Positions 16,669 to 25,613 of a DNA stretch of 64,000 bases are shown here, piece by piece (within the stretch, counting starts at the first letter, position 1; each line of letters begins with the position of its first letter). Made by a program: the position numbers and the translations under genes. Below the pieces are notes generated by a model. That model was not told where the DNA came from. It did no database searches and saw nothing but the letters and a program-made list of their open reading frames with translations. Origin of the DNA: Peptococcaceae bacterium (GTDB lineage: Bacteria > Bacillota > Desulfitobacteriia > Desulfitobacteriales > Syntrophobotulaceae); NCBI GenBank assembly GCA_009778595.1, contig WRJI01000001.1, positions 1-64,000 on the forward strand, written 5' to 3'.

Positions 16669-17757
16669 ATGGAATTCAGCAATGAGCTTAAGGATATTGT
16701 TATAGTAATAATTAGGAGGTCTTGGATCGCCCTGGTTTGCATATGTTTATGCAGTGCCGTCTTGTTCCCAGTAGTCCCTATTTCTTATGCCGAAGAAATT
16801 CACCGCTTCGAATCAAGGGTTTCTGAATACAAGGACATCCTCAACCGGTATGTTGTTCTCAACACACCTTTAGTCCTTGGTTTCAACAGCGATTTCTCTG
16901 AAGACGGCTTGGTTCTGATGACCTCTTTGGAGGTTCATATGCAAAAATATGATACCGGAAAGAAGATCCTGGCCAAAATCGAAGACCGCTTAGCTGAACC
17001 TCTGGACGCCTATACCTTGGTCAGAACCTATGAGTTATCGAGGGCTTATGGAAAATCCAACTATATGAACTTGAAAGTTTCTTCAACCAATATGGAAGAT
17101 GCCACTTTACTCAGACATGCTCTGGTGGAAGAAATTATAGAAACCTGGGAACACTTAGATCCCAATACCAGGAATGTTGTCATGATGAATGTCGAAACCT
17201 TGCCTGTGGACAACCAAGCTAATCCTGTTGGGTTTGAATTATCGCCTCCATCTTATTCGTCTACCTTGGCTTCCGTCATAGCTATGGCTGTGATCGGAGG
17301 GCTCTTGATAGGCATGCTGATCATTGTCATTTGGAATGGTCTGTGCCCCGTTTTAGGAAACCTGGAAAGCATAGAAGACAAACTTGGGCTGAGAGTGTAT
17401 GGCGAAATCAAGTTGAATGATAGAGCAACCCATACCATAGAACGCCTAACTCAAGAATATGATTTTAGTTCTATGAACAAAATTACTATCATATCAACAA
17501 ATGCGAAAGTGAAAACAGCGATCATTGCGGATTGGATGAAATCGGAAATATCACGAATAACAAACTGCGACTTAACAATAACCCCCATCTCGAATTTTTT
17601 GAAAAACGAAGACGCTATTAGATCATCTATGGAAGCCGACATGATCATAATAATCGAGAGAAAGTTCCGTTCTAAGATAAACTCGGTTCAAGCGGCGATC
17701 AATACTCTCAACAGCGCTCAGAGAAAAATTGACGGGTTGCTCTTGATAAAAGCCTAG
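16669..17757 (+). CDS. Wzz-like chain-length regulator with degenerate BY-kinase-like domain
   Basis: A 362-residue protein. Membrane helices at about residues 16-36 and 200-224 flank an outer domain, as in Wzz/CapA proteins, and PPSYSSTLAS precedes the second helix as usual. The C-terminal 135 residues follow the course of a bacterial tyrosine kinase: a LESIEDKLGLRVYGEIK-like entry, then MEADMIIIIERKF and DGLLLIKA at the end. No Walker A glycine loop is visible (ITIISTNAKVKTAI replaces it) and there is no Tyr-rich tail, so the domain is probably inactive as a kinase. AAGGTGG precedes the ATG; the gap to the polymerase gene is 2 nt. Confidence 0.75.
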   Translation: MEFSNELKDIVIVIIRRSWIALVCICLCSAVLFPVVPISYAEEIHRFESRVSEYKDILNRYVVLNTPLVLGFNSDFSEDGLVLMTSLEVHMQKYDTGKKILAKIEDRLAEPLDAYTLVRTYELSRAYGKSNYMNLKVSSTNMEDATLLRHALVEEIIETWEHLDPNTRNVVMMNVETLPVDNQANPVGFELSPPSYSSTLASVIAMAVIGGLLIGMLIIVIWNGLCPVLGNLESIEDKLGLRVYGEIKLNDRATHTIERLTQEYDFSSMNKITIISTNAKVKTAIIADWMKSEISRITNCDLTITPISNFLKNEDAIRSSMEADMIIIIERKFRSKINSVQAAINTLNSAQRKIDGLLLIKA

Positions 17758-17793
17758 CCCCGACATCTTTCATACAGGAACAGGAGTTTAAAA

Positions 17794-18534
17794 ATGGATT
17801 TTACATTTAGGGCTTATAGCGACTTAATCGCCTCACTCAAAGAGAACGGCTATACCATGAGCTCATATGCCGACCACTCAAAGTATGATAAATGTGTGAT
17901 TCTGCGTCATGATATTGATCTCTGTCTCGAAACGGCTCTTGCGTTTGCCCAATACGAGCAATCTCTCAAAGCCAAATCGACCTACTTTATACTCCTGTCT
18001 TCAGACTCTTATAATATCGCTTCTCGTAGAAACTTGGACATTATACATGATATCAGACGGTTAGGGCATGGCATTGGCTTGCATTTTGACGAGGTCAAAT
18101 ATCAGGATCCATCCCCTTCACATATTAACAAGGATGTCCCGGAACTCATAGAAAACGAAATCAATATAATGTCGGAAATCTTAGAGTTCCAAATAACCAC
18201 TGTGTCAATGCATCGGCCTTCCAAGGAAACACTAGCATCAGATTATCAAATTCCAAGTGTAATCAATTCCTATTCCAAGACATTCTTTGAAGAATTCAAA
18301 TACCTCTCAGATAGTCGCCGTTTCTGGCGCGAACCAATATTAGATCTTGTTGATAGCCATCAACACCCAAAACTGCATATCCTTACCCACCCGTTTTGGT
18401 ATTCAGAAAACAATTTGAGCGCGTCGGAAACCTGTGAACAGTTCGTCAACAGCGCCAACCACTCACGCTATATGCATATGCGCGAAAACATAAGAGATTT
18501 CGATGAATTCATGGGAGAGGAGGAGGTTAAATGA
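17794..18534 (+). CDS. Polysaccharide deacetylase-like protein
   Basis: A 246-residue cytoplasmic protein, no signal peptide. The early stretch CVILRHDIDLCLETAL matches the NodB motif 1 (His-Asp with a further Asp), HGIGLHFDEVKY matches the metal-binding region, and VSMHRPS and HILTHPFWY supply later histidines. The NodB-type fold is seen in sugar and lipid deacetylases and some related hydrolases. Next to an LpxD-like acyltransferase with a 4-nt overlap, it may trim an N-acyl group from a nucleotide sugar or lipid-linked sugar before re-acylation. That coupling is an inference from gene order. Confidence 0.65.
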   Translation: MDFTFRAYSDLIASLKENGYTMSSYADHSKYDKCVILRHDIDLCLETALAFAQYEQSLKAKSTYFILLSSDSYNIASRRNLDIIHDIRRLGHGIGLHFDEVKYQDPSPSHINKDVPELIENEINIMSEILEFQITTVSMHRPSKETLASDYQIPSVINSYSKTFFEEFKYLSDSRRFWREPILDLVDSHQHPKLHILTHPFWYSENNLSASETCEQFVNSANHSRYMHMRENIRDFDEFMGEEEVK

Positions 18535-19442
18535 GTCTGTCCATAAGCACAATTCTATCTTTTCTCGAAACAGAAAATCTGACTCACCAGTACTATGGCA
18601 ATAATGACCTGTCAATAAACAGCTTTTGTCCGATTTCTGAGTTGCGGTCTAATGCAATGACATGGATCAAGACAGCTAACAGTTATGACTTTTCGAATAT
18701 CAACTTAGACTTGACCCTGCTTATCATAACAGATACACTGCCGAAGACAATCGATGTGAGCCCTTACAATTTCATTATTACGGATGAGCCCAAAGTTATC
18801 TATTTTGAGATTCTCAACAGGTATTTTGTCGCACCACAACAGGCTTCAGGTATAGCAACATCGGCCATTGTTGAAACACATACAATAGGCCGCAATGTGT
18901 CTATCGGTCATCATAGTTATATTGGCGCGGAAGTATCAATCGGTGACAACGTCATCATAAGAAACAACGTTGTTATTGAAGGGCCAACCACTATTGGCAG
19001 CAACTGCGTGATCGAATCAGGGACAGTAATCGGGGCTCAAGGTTACGGATATTACACGACACCGGATCACCAGATCAAGAAGGTTCCGGATTTCGGTGGT
19101 GTTATTATTGGTAACCGTGTGGAGATTGGCGCGAACGTTGGCATATCCAGAGGCACATTATCTAATACTGTCCTTGAAGACGATGTGAAAATTGACAATC
19201 TCTGTCATATTGGTCACAACGCACATGTTGGCGCAAGAACTTATATCACAGCCTCGAGTATGCTGGCAGGAAGTTGCACACTTGAAGAGGACACATATCT
19301 TGCTCCGGGTTCACTGATTATGAATCAAATAACTGTTGGGAAGAAGTCTTTTGTGGGCATGGGTGCCGCCGTCACAAAGAGTGTTGAAGCGAACAAAATC
19401 GTTGCCGGGGTTCCCGCCAAAGTTCTAAGAGATAACACTTAG
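18531..19442 (+). CDS. LpxD-like N-acyltransferase, copy 1
   Basis: A 303-residue protein with an N-terminal domain (about 1-105) and a left-handed beta-helix domain (about 110-295) of hexads such as IGRNVSIGHHSYIGAEVSIG. The block GGVIIGNRVEIGANVGISRG and KIDNLCHIGHNAHVG parallels UDP-3-O-acylglucosamine N-acyltransferase, including the catalytic His in IGHN. The end AGVPAKVLRD is the usual cap. GGAGGAGGT precedes the ATG, which overlaps the deacetylase-like gene by 4 nt. No other lipid A genes are present, so it more likely acylates an amino sugar of the surface polymer. Confidence 0.78.
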   Translation: MSLSISTILSFLETENLTHQYYGNNDLSINSFCPISELRSNAMTWIKTANSYDFSNINLDLTLLIITDTLPKTIDVSPYNFIITDEPKVIYFEILNRYFVAPQQASGIATSAIVETHTIGRNVSIGHHSYIGAEVSIGDNVIIRNNVVIEGPTTIGSNCVIESGTVIGAQGYGYYTTPDHQIKKVPDFGGVIIGNRVEIGANVGISRGTLSNTVLEDDVKIDNLCHIGHNAHVGARTYITASSMLAGSCTLEEDTYLAPGSLIMNQITVGKKSFVGMGAAVTKSVEANKIVAGVPAKVLRDNT

Positions 19443-19462
19443 AGCTTTCCTTATCACTGTTG

Positions 19463-20065
19463 TCACCGTCCGTGAAATATAACAACCACGGTTTTTAACA
19501 GAATTCGCAGATCCCGCGCAAATGTCCATGTACGAATATACTCCAAATCATAAGCTATCGTTTCTCCCAATGTCAAATCACTCCGCCCATTAACTTGGGC
19601 TAGGCCTGTTATTCCCGGCGGCATATCAAGACGACCGCGTTGTTCCTCCGTATACTCGCTGGCGATTTCCGGCACTTCTGGGCGGGGTCCCACAACACTC
19701 ATCGTCCCGTTTAGTATGTTCATGAGCTGTGGCAGCTCATCAAGGCTCGTACGCCGCAAAAATCGTCCGCTGGCTGTAATCCGCGGATCATCCTTTTCTT
19801 GAAAAACGAAACTTTCCGGATCGAATCGATCATCAGCTTTAAGCTTTTCTATGCGTTGACGCATAGCCTCGTCAGCATCGAGAACCATTGTCCTGAACTT
19901 GTAAATTGTGAATGGTTTACCGCCCCGCCCAACACGCGTCTGATGAAAGATTGCAGCCCCCGGCGAATCCCAGCGTATCCAGATCACGATCAGAAGCCAC
20001 AACGGCGCGACAAGGATTATCAAAGGGATCGCAATAAGGTAATCGAGAATACGCTTTGCAAGCAT
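19463..20065 (-). CDS. Initiating phosphoglycosyltransferase (bacterial sugar transferase)
   Basis: A 200-residue monotopic PGT of the PglC/WcaJ-core family. One N-terminal reentrant helix (about 7-30) is followed by the catalytic block: FHQTRVGRGGKPFTIYKFRT, LRRTSLDELPQLMNIL with the Asp-Glu pair, VGPRPE and PGITGLAQVNGRS. It loads the first sugar-1-phosphate onto undecaprenyl phosphate and so starts repeat-unit assembly. The ATG at 20065 has GGGGTG 6 nt upstream and gives the normal MLAKRILDY start; an ATG at 20086 adds 7 residues. It is convergent with the LpxD-like gene (about 20 bp apart) and follows a DegT aminotransferase, as pglC follows pglE in some loci. Confidence 0.93.
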   Translation of the reverse strand: MLAKRILDYLIAIPLIILVAPLWLLIVIWIRWDSPGAAIFHQTRVGRGGKPFTIYKFRTMVLDADEAMRQRIEKLKADDRFDPESFVFQEKDDPRITASGRFLRRTSLDELPQLMNILNGTMSVVGPRPEVPEIASEYTEEQRGRLDMPPGITGLAQVNGRSDLTLGETIAYDLEYIRTWTFARDLRILLKTVVVIFHGR

Positions 20066-20100
20066 ACCATTCACCCCAAACATCATTCTCTGTCTTATCT

Positions 20101-21246
20101 CTAATTCAATATCTCCATAACAGCTTGAATCACCTTAGCTACATCCTCATCGGACATCTTAGGATATAGAGGCAGGGAAACAATCCGTTCAAAAATCTCT
20201 TCCGTCACAGGATAACTTGCCCCGGCAAAATAATCGCGATGATACGGATGATAATGGACCGGAATGAAATGCACGCTGCTGCCCACACCCTTTTCCTTGA
20301 GTCTATCAATAAAGGCATTGCGGTCAACAGAGATCTCCGCCAAATTGAGCTTAACAATATATAAATGCCATGCATGGCGCACATCGGGACTGTCAATAGG
20401 CAATTCGATCGCCGGGCAGCCGGCAAATGCTTCATTGTAATACCGGGCAATCTCTTCCCGCCGCGCTTGCATCTTATTAAGCTTCTTTAATTGGCTCAGT
20501 CCTAGAGCCGCTTGGATATCCGTCATATTGTACTTATATCCCGGAACCAACACCTCATAAAACCAGCTCCCCTGGTCTGTGTAACGATTCCAGGCGCCAT
20601 GACTCAACCCATGACTGCTCCAAAGACGCAACCGCTCAGCCAGATCATCATCATTTGTTGTTACCATACCGCCTTCACCTGTGACCAAGTTCTTAGTAGC
20701 GTAGAAAGAGAAAACTGTCGCATCCCCAATGCTGCCGACCATGCGCCCTTGATATTGGGTATAGATCGCATGCGCCGCATCCTCTATAACTTTGATTCTA
20801 TGGCGGCCGGCAAGATCCATAACAGCGTCCATATCGCAGGGATAGCCGGCGATATGCACAGGAACCAATGCCTTTGTATGAGATGTTATAGCTTCTTCGA
20901 TTTTTCTCCCATCAATATTCATTGTATACGGATCAATATCAACTAAAACCGGTTTGGCTCCGGTATGTATAATAGTGTTCACCGTCGCCACAAATGTTAA
21001 GGGGGTGGTTATCACTTCGTCCCCCGGCCCAAGATCGAGACAAGACAGCGTCAAGTGTAACCCTGAAGTACAGGAATTAACGGCGACAGCGTGCTTTGCC
21101 CCTACATACGAGGCAAATGTCTTCTCAAATTCAAGTGTTTTCGGACCGCGTGTCAGCCATCCGGAGCGAAAACTGTCCAAGACACCCGCGATGTCGTCTT
21201 CTTCAATCAATGGTAATCCATACGCTACAAAATCATGACTTTCCAT
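20101..21246 (-). CDS. DegT/DnrJ/EryC1 family sugar aminotransferase
   Basis: A 381-residue PLP-dependent nucleotide-sugar aminotransferase. Motifs are CTSGLHLTLSCLDLGPGDEV, VPVHIAGYPCDMD, KVIEDAAHAIYTQY and the Schiff-base lysine in FYATKNLVTGEGG. It is closer to the PglE/ArnB/perosamine synthetase group than to WecE, so the 4-keto-6-deoxy product of a UDP-GlcNAc dehydratase is a likely substrate. No such dehydratase gene is in the window. The ATG at 21246 has AAAGGA upstream and overlaps the GT2 gene by 14 nt; a longer frame to 21315 would lie wholly inside that gene. Confidence 0.85.
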   Translation of the reverse strand: MESHDFVAYGLPLIEEDDIAGVLDSFRSGWLTRGPKTLEFEKTFASYVGAKHAVAVNSCTSGLHLTLSCLDLGPGDEVITTPLTFVATVNTIIHTGAKPVLVDIDPYTMNIDGRKIEEAITSHTKALVPVHIAGYPCDMDAVMDLAGRHRIKVIEDAAHAIYTQYQGRMVGSIGDATVFSFYATKNLVTGEGGMVTTNDDDLAERLRLWSSHGLSHGAWNRYTDQGSWFYEVLVPGYKYNMTDIQAALGLSQLKKLNKMQARREEIARYYNEAFAGCPAIELPIDSPDVRHAWHLYIVKLNLAEISVDRNAFIDRLKEKGVGSSVHFIPVHYHPYHRDYFAGASYPVTEEIFERIVSLPLYPKMSDEDVAKVIQAVMEILN

Positions 21247-22264
21247 CAACACTGTCCTTTCGGTCTCTTTTCCATAGAATCCGGCTGAAGAATCCAGCCA
21301 GAGATCCCACCCCATAACTTATATGAAAGAACGGGTATAAGATAATCAGAGCCAAGAAATACTTAAAGCCGTTCTTAACGGATAGCTTCAATGAATAGCC
21401 AAGATCAAGCAAACTGTAACACATCACTTCTGCCAAAAGCAAATACCCCCAAAATGGCTGGGGCAAAATCAAAATCGCCAACCCAAGAACCAACAGAGAT
21501 GAGACAAACAGAAACGGTATATAATGCCTGAGGCTCATAGACCCCGGGCATAGAAACGATGTGATGACTCCCCACTTCCCATTCAGGAAGCCATTCTTCA
21601 TCATCCGGCTTATGGAATCACGACAGAAATAAGTGAATACTATGTCGTTCGACAGAAAATTTCTTCCTCCGTTCTTGCGAATCCGGTAATTCATTTCGTT
21701 ATCCTGGTTGCGGGTCAAACGCACATCATAATAGCCGAACCGCTCAAACGTCTCCCTTCGAAAAGCTCCGAAGGGGACTGTATCAACATAGCCATCCTCA
21801 GCGCCAACACGATAAGCCGCGTTACCCACACCGAATTTCGTTGATTGCATTAACGCAATGGCTTCTCCCCAGAAACCACGCCCTTGAGTCTGCGCTACAC
21901 CACCCACATTTTCGGCACCTGTTCTTTCCAGACATGCAATGCATTTGGATATGTAGTTATTCGCGTACATACTATGGGCGCCCATCATAACAACATAACA
22001 GCCTCGTGAAGCGCGAATTCCAATATTCAAAGCATACGGCGCCGTTTTATCAGGATTGCTAAGTAAATGAAGATGAGGATATTTCTCAGAATACTGTTGA
22101 ACGATCTCGCAAGTTTTATCTGTGGAACATCCATCAATAAAGAGTAGCTCCATCTGTTCTGCCGGATAGTCCTGTTGAAGGAGTGATTCTATGCATGATT
22201 CGATGTAGCGTTCTTCGTTGCGGATCGGGATAATGACTGAAGCGGTTACATTACGTTCTGCCAA
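21233..22264 (-). CDS. Glycosyltransferase family 2 (ExoA-like)
   Basis: A 343-residue protein. The GT-A domain begins ASVIIPIRNEERYIESCIES and continues with LFIDGCSTDKT, then GIRASRGCYVVMMGAHSMY. RLTRNQDNEMNYRIRKNGG supplies the catalytic region with ED-like acidic residues. Three to four C-terminal membrane helices (about 240-320) match ExoA-type enzymes of succinoglycan-like synthesis. The start is taken as TTG 22264, because TTGGAGGT lies 6 nt upstream; an ATG at 22300 has no ribosome site and adds 12 residues. It is first in a minus-strand run GT2-aminotransferase-PGT. Confidence 0.85.
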   Translation of the reverse strand: MAERNVTASVIIPIRNEERYIESCIESLLQQDYPAEQMELLFIDGCSTDKTCEIVQQYSEKYPHLHLLSNPDKTAPYALNIGIRASRGCYVVMMGAHSMYANNYISKCIACLERTGAENVGGVAQTQGRGFWGEAIALMQSTKFGVGNAAYRVGAEDGYVDTVPFGAFRRETFERFGYYDVRLTRNQDNEMNYRIRKNGGRNFLSNDIVFTYFCRDSISRMMKNGFLNGKWGVITSFLCPGSMSLRHYIPFLFVSSLLVLGLAILILPQPFWGYLLLAEVMCYSLLDLGYSLKLSVKNGFKYFLALIILYPFFHISYGVGSLAGFFSRILWKRDRKDSVDGKS

Positions 22265-22324
22265 AATCAAACCTCCAATTTGTTCATTGTATGGTACCAA
22301 TATTCGATTACGGCCACTTTCTAA

Positions 22325-22353
22325 ATTTTAACATGTGACGATTGATCATGCAA
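22325..22353 (-). promoter_or_regulatory. Sigma-A promoter, TTGCAT-17-TAAAAT
   Basis: Read on the minus strand, TTGCAT (22353-22348) and TAAAAT (22330-22325) have a 17-bp spacer. The expected start of transcription near 22318 leaves about 55 nt of leader with the GGAGGT ribosome site for the GT2-aminotransferase-PGT operon. Confidence 0.7.
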
Positions 22354-22381
22354 ATCAGAGAATCGGTACAGCCAACATGAA

Positions 22382-23962
22382 TTAATAATTAGGCTTCTCC
22401 CGCCTTCTGACCCACAACCGCAACCCCGTCAGAACAACCCCCACTGAGCACAAACAAGCCGCCACCCAGAAGACTCCATGCATCGCCCCCACAAAAGCCC
22501 CCTCCAGCCCCTCACCATATTCTTCAACCCGATACCCCACCTGGGCGCTCATGAAAAAGTACAACAAACTGGTTGACAGGGACACCCCTGTCACCATCCC
22601 CACATTACGCATCAAAGCGTTGATGCTGCCCGAAACCCCCAGCTTATCTCTCGGTACCTGCGACATAATCAGAGATGTATTGGGGGACTGGAAAATCGCC
22701 GACCCCATTGTCACGACAGCCATAAGCGCGACAATCAGCCACGCTGGGGATGTCTCTGAAATAAACAAGCCCACCAACACCAGTCCCACGACCATAATAC
22801 ACTGCCCGAAGAAGGTTAGAGATTCCGACCCGATCTTGTCCGACGTATATCCGCTCAGAGGCGCGACAACCATCATAACCAACGGAGCCGTCATCATCAG
22901 CAATCCGGCATGGAAAGAAGTTATCCGCAGAACATCCTGCAGGTAAAACGGAACAAGTATCGTCATAAACGATATCGTCACGAAACTCAATAATGAACAA
23001 AACACACTCAATGAATACAGCTTATTCTTGAATATTGTTAACTCCACCAACGGCTCATGCCGGTGAGCCTCAACATAAACAAATAACGCCGCAAGAACAA
23101 TCGACCCAACGAACATGCCAAGAATTCTCGGGTCTGCTATTCCCCAAGATCGATAGAGATTGATCGCCAGGACGAAAAGAATAATCATCAAAGCGGACAA
23201 CCCCGCGCCCTTCCCATCAATTCTATCCTTGGGTATCGAATCCCAGAACGCTTTTATCCGCGTTGTCCATGCTGTGCGTGTTGTATGTGTCGCTTTGGCC
23301 TTCTCAATCCGCTTTGGCAGCACCTTCTGGCCCACCAGAAACACCACAATCCCAATGGGAATATTAATAAGGAAGATCACATGCCAATCCAGATGCGACA
23401 CAATCAAACCGCCTAATCCGGGACCCATTAAATTACCCAGCGCAACCGAAGACCCGGTTAACCCCAAAGCCCGACCCCGTTCATGATCCGGAAAGACATG
23501 GGTGATAATCCCCTGATTCGTCGCCATCGACGCCGCCGCACCAATCCCCTGAACCACCCTGGCCCCCAACAAAAACGGCAGCGATCCGGCCAACCCGCAC
23601 AACAACGACCCAAAAGTGAACACCACAATCCCAAACTTGAAAATAGAAACCTTGCTCAGCATATCGCCCAACCGGCCGAAAACCAAAACCGTCGATGTAA
23701 TCGCCATTAAATAACTCGTCACAACCCATGACATCGCTGCCAAATCAACCGAAAGGTTTTTGGAAATGGTATGAATGGCAACATTAATAATACTGGCGTC
23801 GATACACGTCATAAACGTCAAAGAGAGCACAACCGCCAGAATCCCCCACCGTCCCTTGATAACATCGCCTTGGCGCATATCTGTATCGCCTTGGTCTCCT
23901 TTAGTTTTCCCATTCTGCTGAATCGGTTTTTCTTCTTCCACAATTACTCTCCCTCTAACCAA
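22382..23962 (-). CDS. MFS transporter, DHA2 (EmrB/QacA, 14-helix) family
   Basis: A protein of about 526 residues with 14 predicted membrane helices. Family motifs are DASIINVAIHTIS in helix 1, GRLGDMLSKVSIF (motif A) and GIGAAASMATNQGIITHVFP. It is a proton-driven exporter of drugs or metabolites. The start is uncertain: TTG 23962 has CGGAGGTG 5 nt upstream, GTG 23941 has GAGGGAGA 6 nt upstream, and a TTG at 23977 is also open. The region after residue 20 is a charged Gln/Lys/Asp-rich cytoplasmic tail. It sits inside the polysaccharide locus but need not serve it. Confidence 0.88.
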   Translation of the reverse strand: MVRGRVIVEEEKPIQQNGKTKGDQGDTDMRQGDVIKGRWGILAVVLSLTFMTCIDASIINVAIHTISKNLSVDLAAMSWVVTSYLMAITSTVLVFGRLGDMLSKVSIFKFGIVVFTFGSLLCGLAGSLPFLLGARVVQGIGAAASMATNQGIITHVFPDHERGRALGLTGSSVALGNLMGPGLGGLIVSHLDWHVIFLINIPIGIVVFLVGQKVLPKRIEKAKATHTTRTAWTTRIKAFWDSIPKDRIDGKGAGLSALMIILFVLAINLYRSWGIADPRILGMFVGSIVLAALFVYVEAHRHEPLVELTIFKNKLYSLSVFCSLLSFVTISFMTILVPFYLQDVLRITSFHAGLLMMTAPLVMMVVAPLSGYTSDKIGSESLTFFGQCIMVVGLVLVGLFISETSPAWLIVALMAVVTMGSAIFQSPNTSLIMSQVPRDKLGVSGSINALMRNVGMVTGVSLSTSLLYFFMSAQVGYRVEEYGEGLEGAFVGAMHGVFWVAACLCSVGVVLTGLRLWVRRREKPNY

Positions 23963-24003
23963 TAACACCTCCGACAATCATAAATCAAAATAACCCCAAA
24001 CAA

Positions 24004-25500
24004 TCAACCATCTGTCGAACCTTTAAAGAGAATGCGCAAAAGTAACTGCCGAAGATCCTTATCAATAGCAAACAACACTGCAAAATATACCATTGCTGCC
24101 AAACAGGCTACAAGCACAACATGCCAGTTCCTAATAAGATACGCCAACCCTATCGCCAGTGCCGAAGACATCAGCACTGAAGGCAACTGACGCCAAATAC
24201 GGATAGGATACATCCTCACCCGAATATATAGATAGTATCCCAAAAACAAGAAACCCTCAACCAAGAGAATGCTCCAAGAAGACCCCATAAGTCCATATCT
24301 CGGTTGCGCCCAAAGAGTCAGCCCCACCAGAAGAATCAAACAAACCCCCTGCATAATTGTGCGCTGCCATTGACGATTCCTTGTCATCAAGGCCTCACCC
24401 AGCGGGTAACTCAGGCATTCCAAGGCAAAATACCAGCTGAGTACAGCAAACACCACGGCTGAGCTCGAATATTCTGCTCCATAAATCAAGCCGATGATCT
24501 CTGTCGAAAACACGCAAAAGAAAAAGCTTACCGGAATGCCCACCGCCGCCAATATTTTAAAGACCTTTTCCATCGCCGTTTGATGGCGAATCTGCTCACC
24601 GGCTCCCAACCGGAAAAGAATCGGATAAATTGCATAGGCAAAAGTGTTTGGCAGAAAAACCAATGTGATTACCAAGATCTGCGCAGCTCGGAAAATCGCG
24701 ACCTCCTCACTGGATACAACAAGTATAGACATCACAAAGATAGTCGCATTTGGAATAATTGAACTGACAGCACGTTGCAGACCAAAAGGCAGCCCCTCCC
24801 CTACCATTTTGGGAAGCTTTGATACATCTTTTATAGGTTTGGGCTGTTTGCGCAAAACCAGAAGTAAAAGAACCGTAATCAAGACATAGCTTATAAGATG
24901 TGTAGCCGTTACAGCCGTCGCACCCTGACTCGCAGAAACCGAAAAATAGCTCACCAAGTACTTGGAGACCCTCAGCACAGCACCATTGTGCGTCACAAAA
25001 AGTACTCCAAGAGTCATAATCGCAATAAGAAGAGCCTGTAAGAATTGAAACCCGGCTGTCACCGACATTTTCTCAATAGTTTGGTAGTAACTAAAAAACG
25101 TTTGGCTGACATTATAGAATCCCATGGCGATCCCGAGAATGATGATCATCATACACTGAGCTGTGTCGAAATCTAACCACATCCAGCATATTAACAAGAC
25201 AGCGAACATGAAAACAGAAACTACAACAATCGCAACCACTTTAACAAATAGGGCATTACCAAAATAGAGGGACAATTTCGTTCTATCCCGAGAACAATCT
25301 TGCACCATAAGTTGACTCACACCGAGTTCATGAAAGTAGCTGAAAATATTAACAAATGCGTATGCCGCACTATAAAGGCCGAAACCTACAAGGCCTAAAT
25401 ACCTGGCTAGAAGAATACCAACAACAAACTGCATGACTTTGTTCAACATTGTGGACACTGTCATCAAGCCGGTGTTTTTTACGACTACTTGAAAATCCAT
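24004..25500 (-). CDS. Polysaccharide flippase, MOP superfamily (Wzx-like)
   Basis: A 498-residue protein with about 14 hydrophobic segments. The N-terminal KNTGLMTVSTMLNKVMQFVV followed by LARYLGLVGFGLYSAAYAFV is the classic Wzx/oligosaccharide flippase start. It would move the undecaprenyl-diphosphate-linked repeat unit to the outer surface, working between the initiating transferase at 19463 and the polymerase at 15344. The ribosome site is a weak GGAGA about 13 nt before the ATG. Confidence 0.88.
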   Translation of the reverse strand: MDFQVVVKNTGLMTVSTMLNKVMQFVVGILLARYLGLVGFGLYSAAYAFVNIFSYFHELGVSQLMVQDCSRDRTKLSLYFGNALFVKVVAIVVVSVFMFAVLLICWMWLDFDTAQCMMIIILGIAMGFYNVSQTFFSYYQTIEKMSVTAGFQFLQALLIAIMTLGVLFVTHNGAVLRVSKYLVSYFSVSASQGATAVTATHLISYVLITVLLLLVLRKQPKPIKDVSKLPKMVGEGLPFGLQRAVSSIIPNATIFVMSILVVSSEEVAIFRAAQILVITLVFLPNTFAYAIYPILFRLGAGEQIRHQTAMEKVFKILAAVGIPVSFFFCVFSTEIIGLIYGAEYSSSAVVFAVLSWYFALECLSYPLGEALMTRNRQWQRTIMQGVCLILLVGLTLWAQPRYGLMGSSWSILLVEGFLFLGYYLYIRVRMYPIRIWRQLPSVLMSSALAIGLAYLIRNWHVVLVACLAAMVYFAVLFAIDKDLRQLLLRILFKGSTDG

Positions 25501-25613
25501 CTTTTTTTACTTTTCTCCACATACCATCTTTGCTTCATACACGTATTCCATGCCATTCAGAGCCGCATTCATGTATAAATTCAAATCAAGCTTATCACAT
25601 TTTACCCGTGCAC

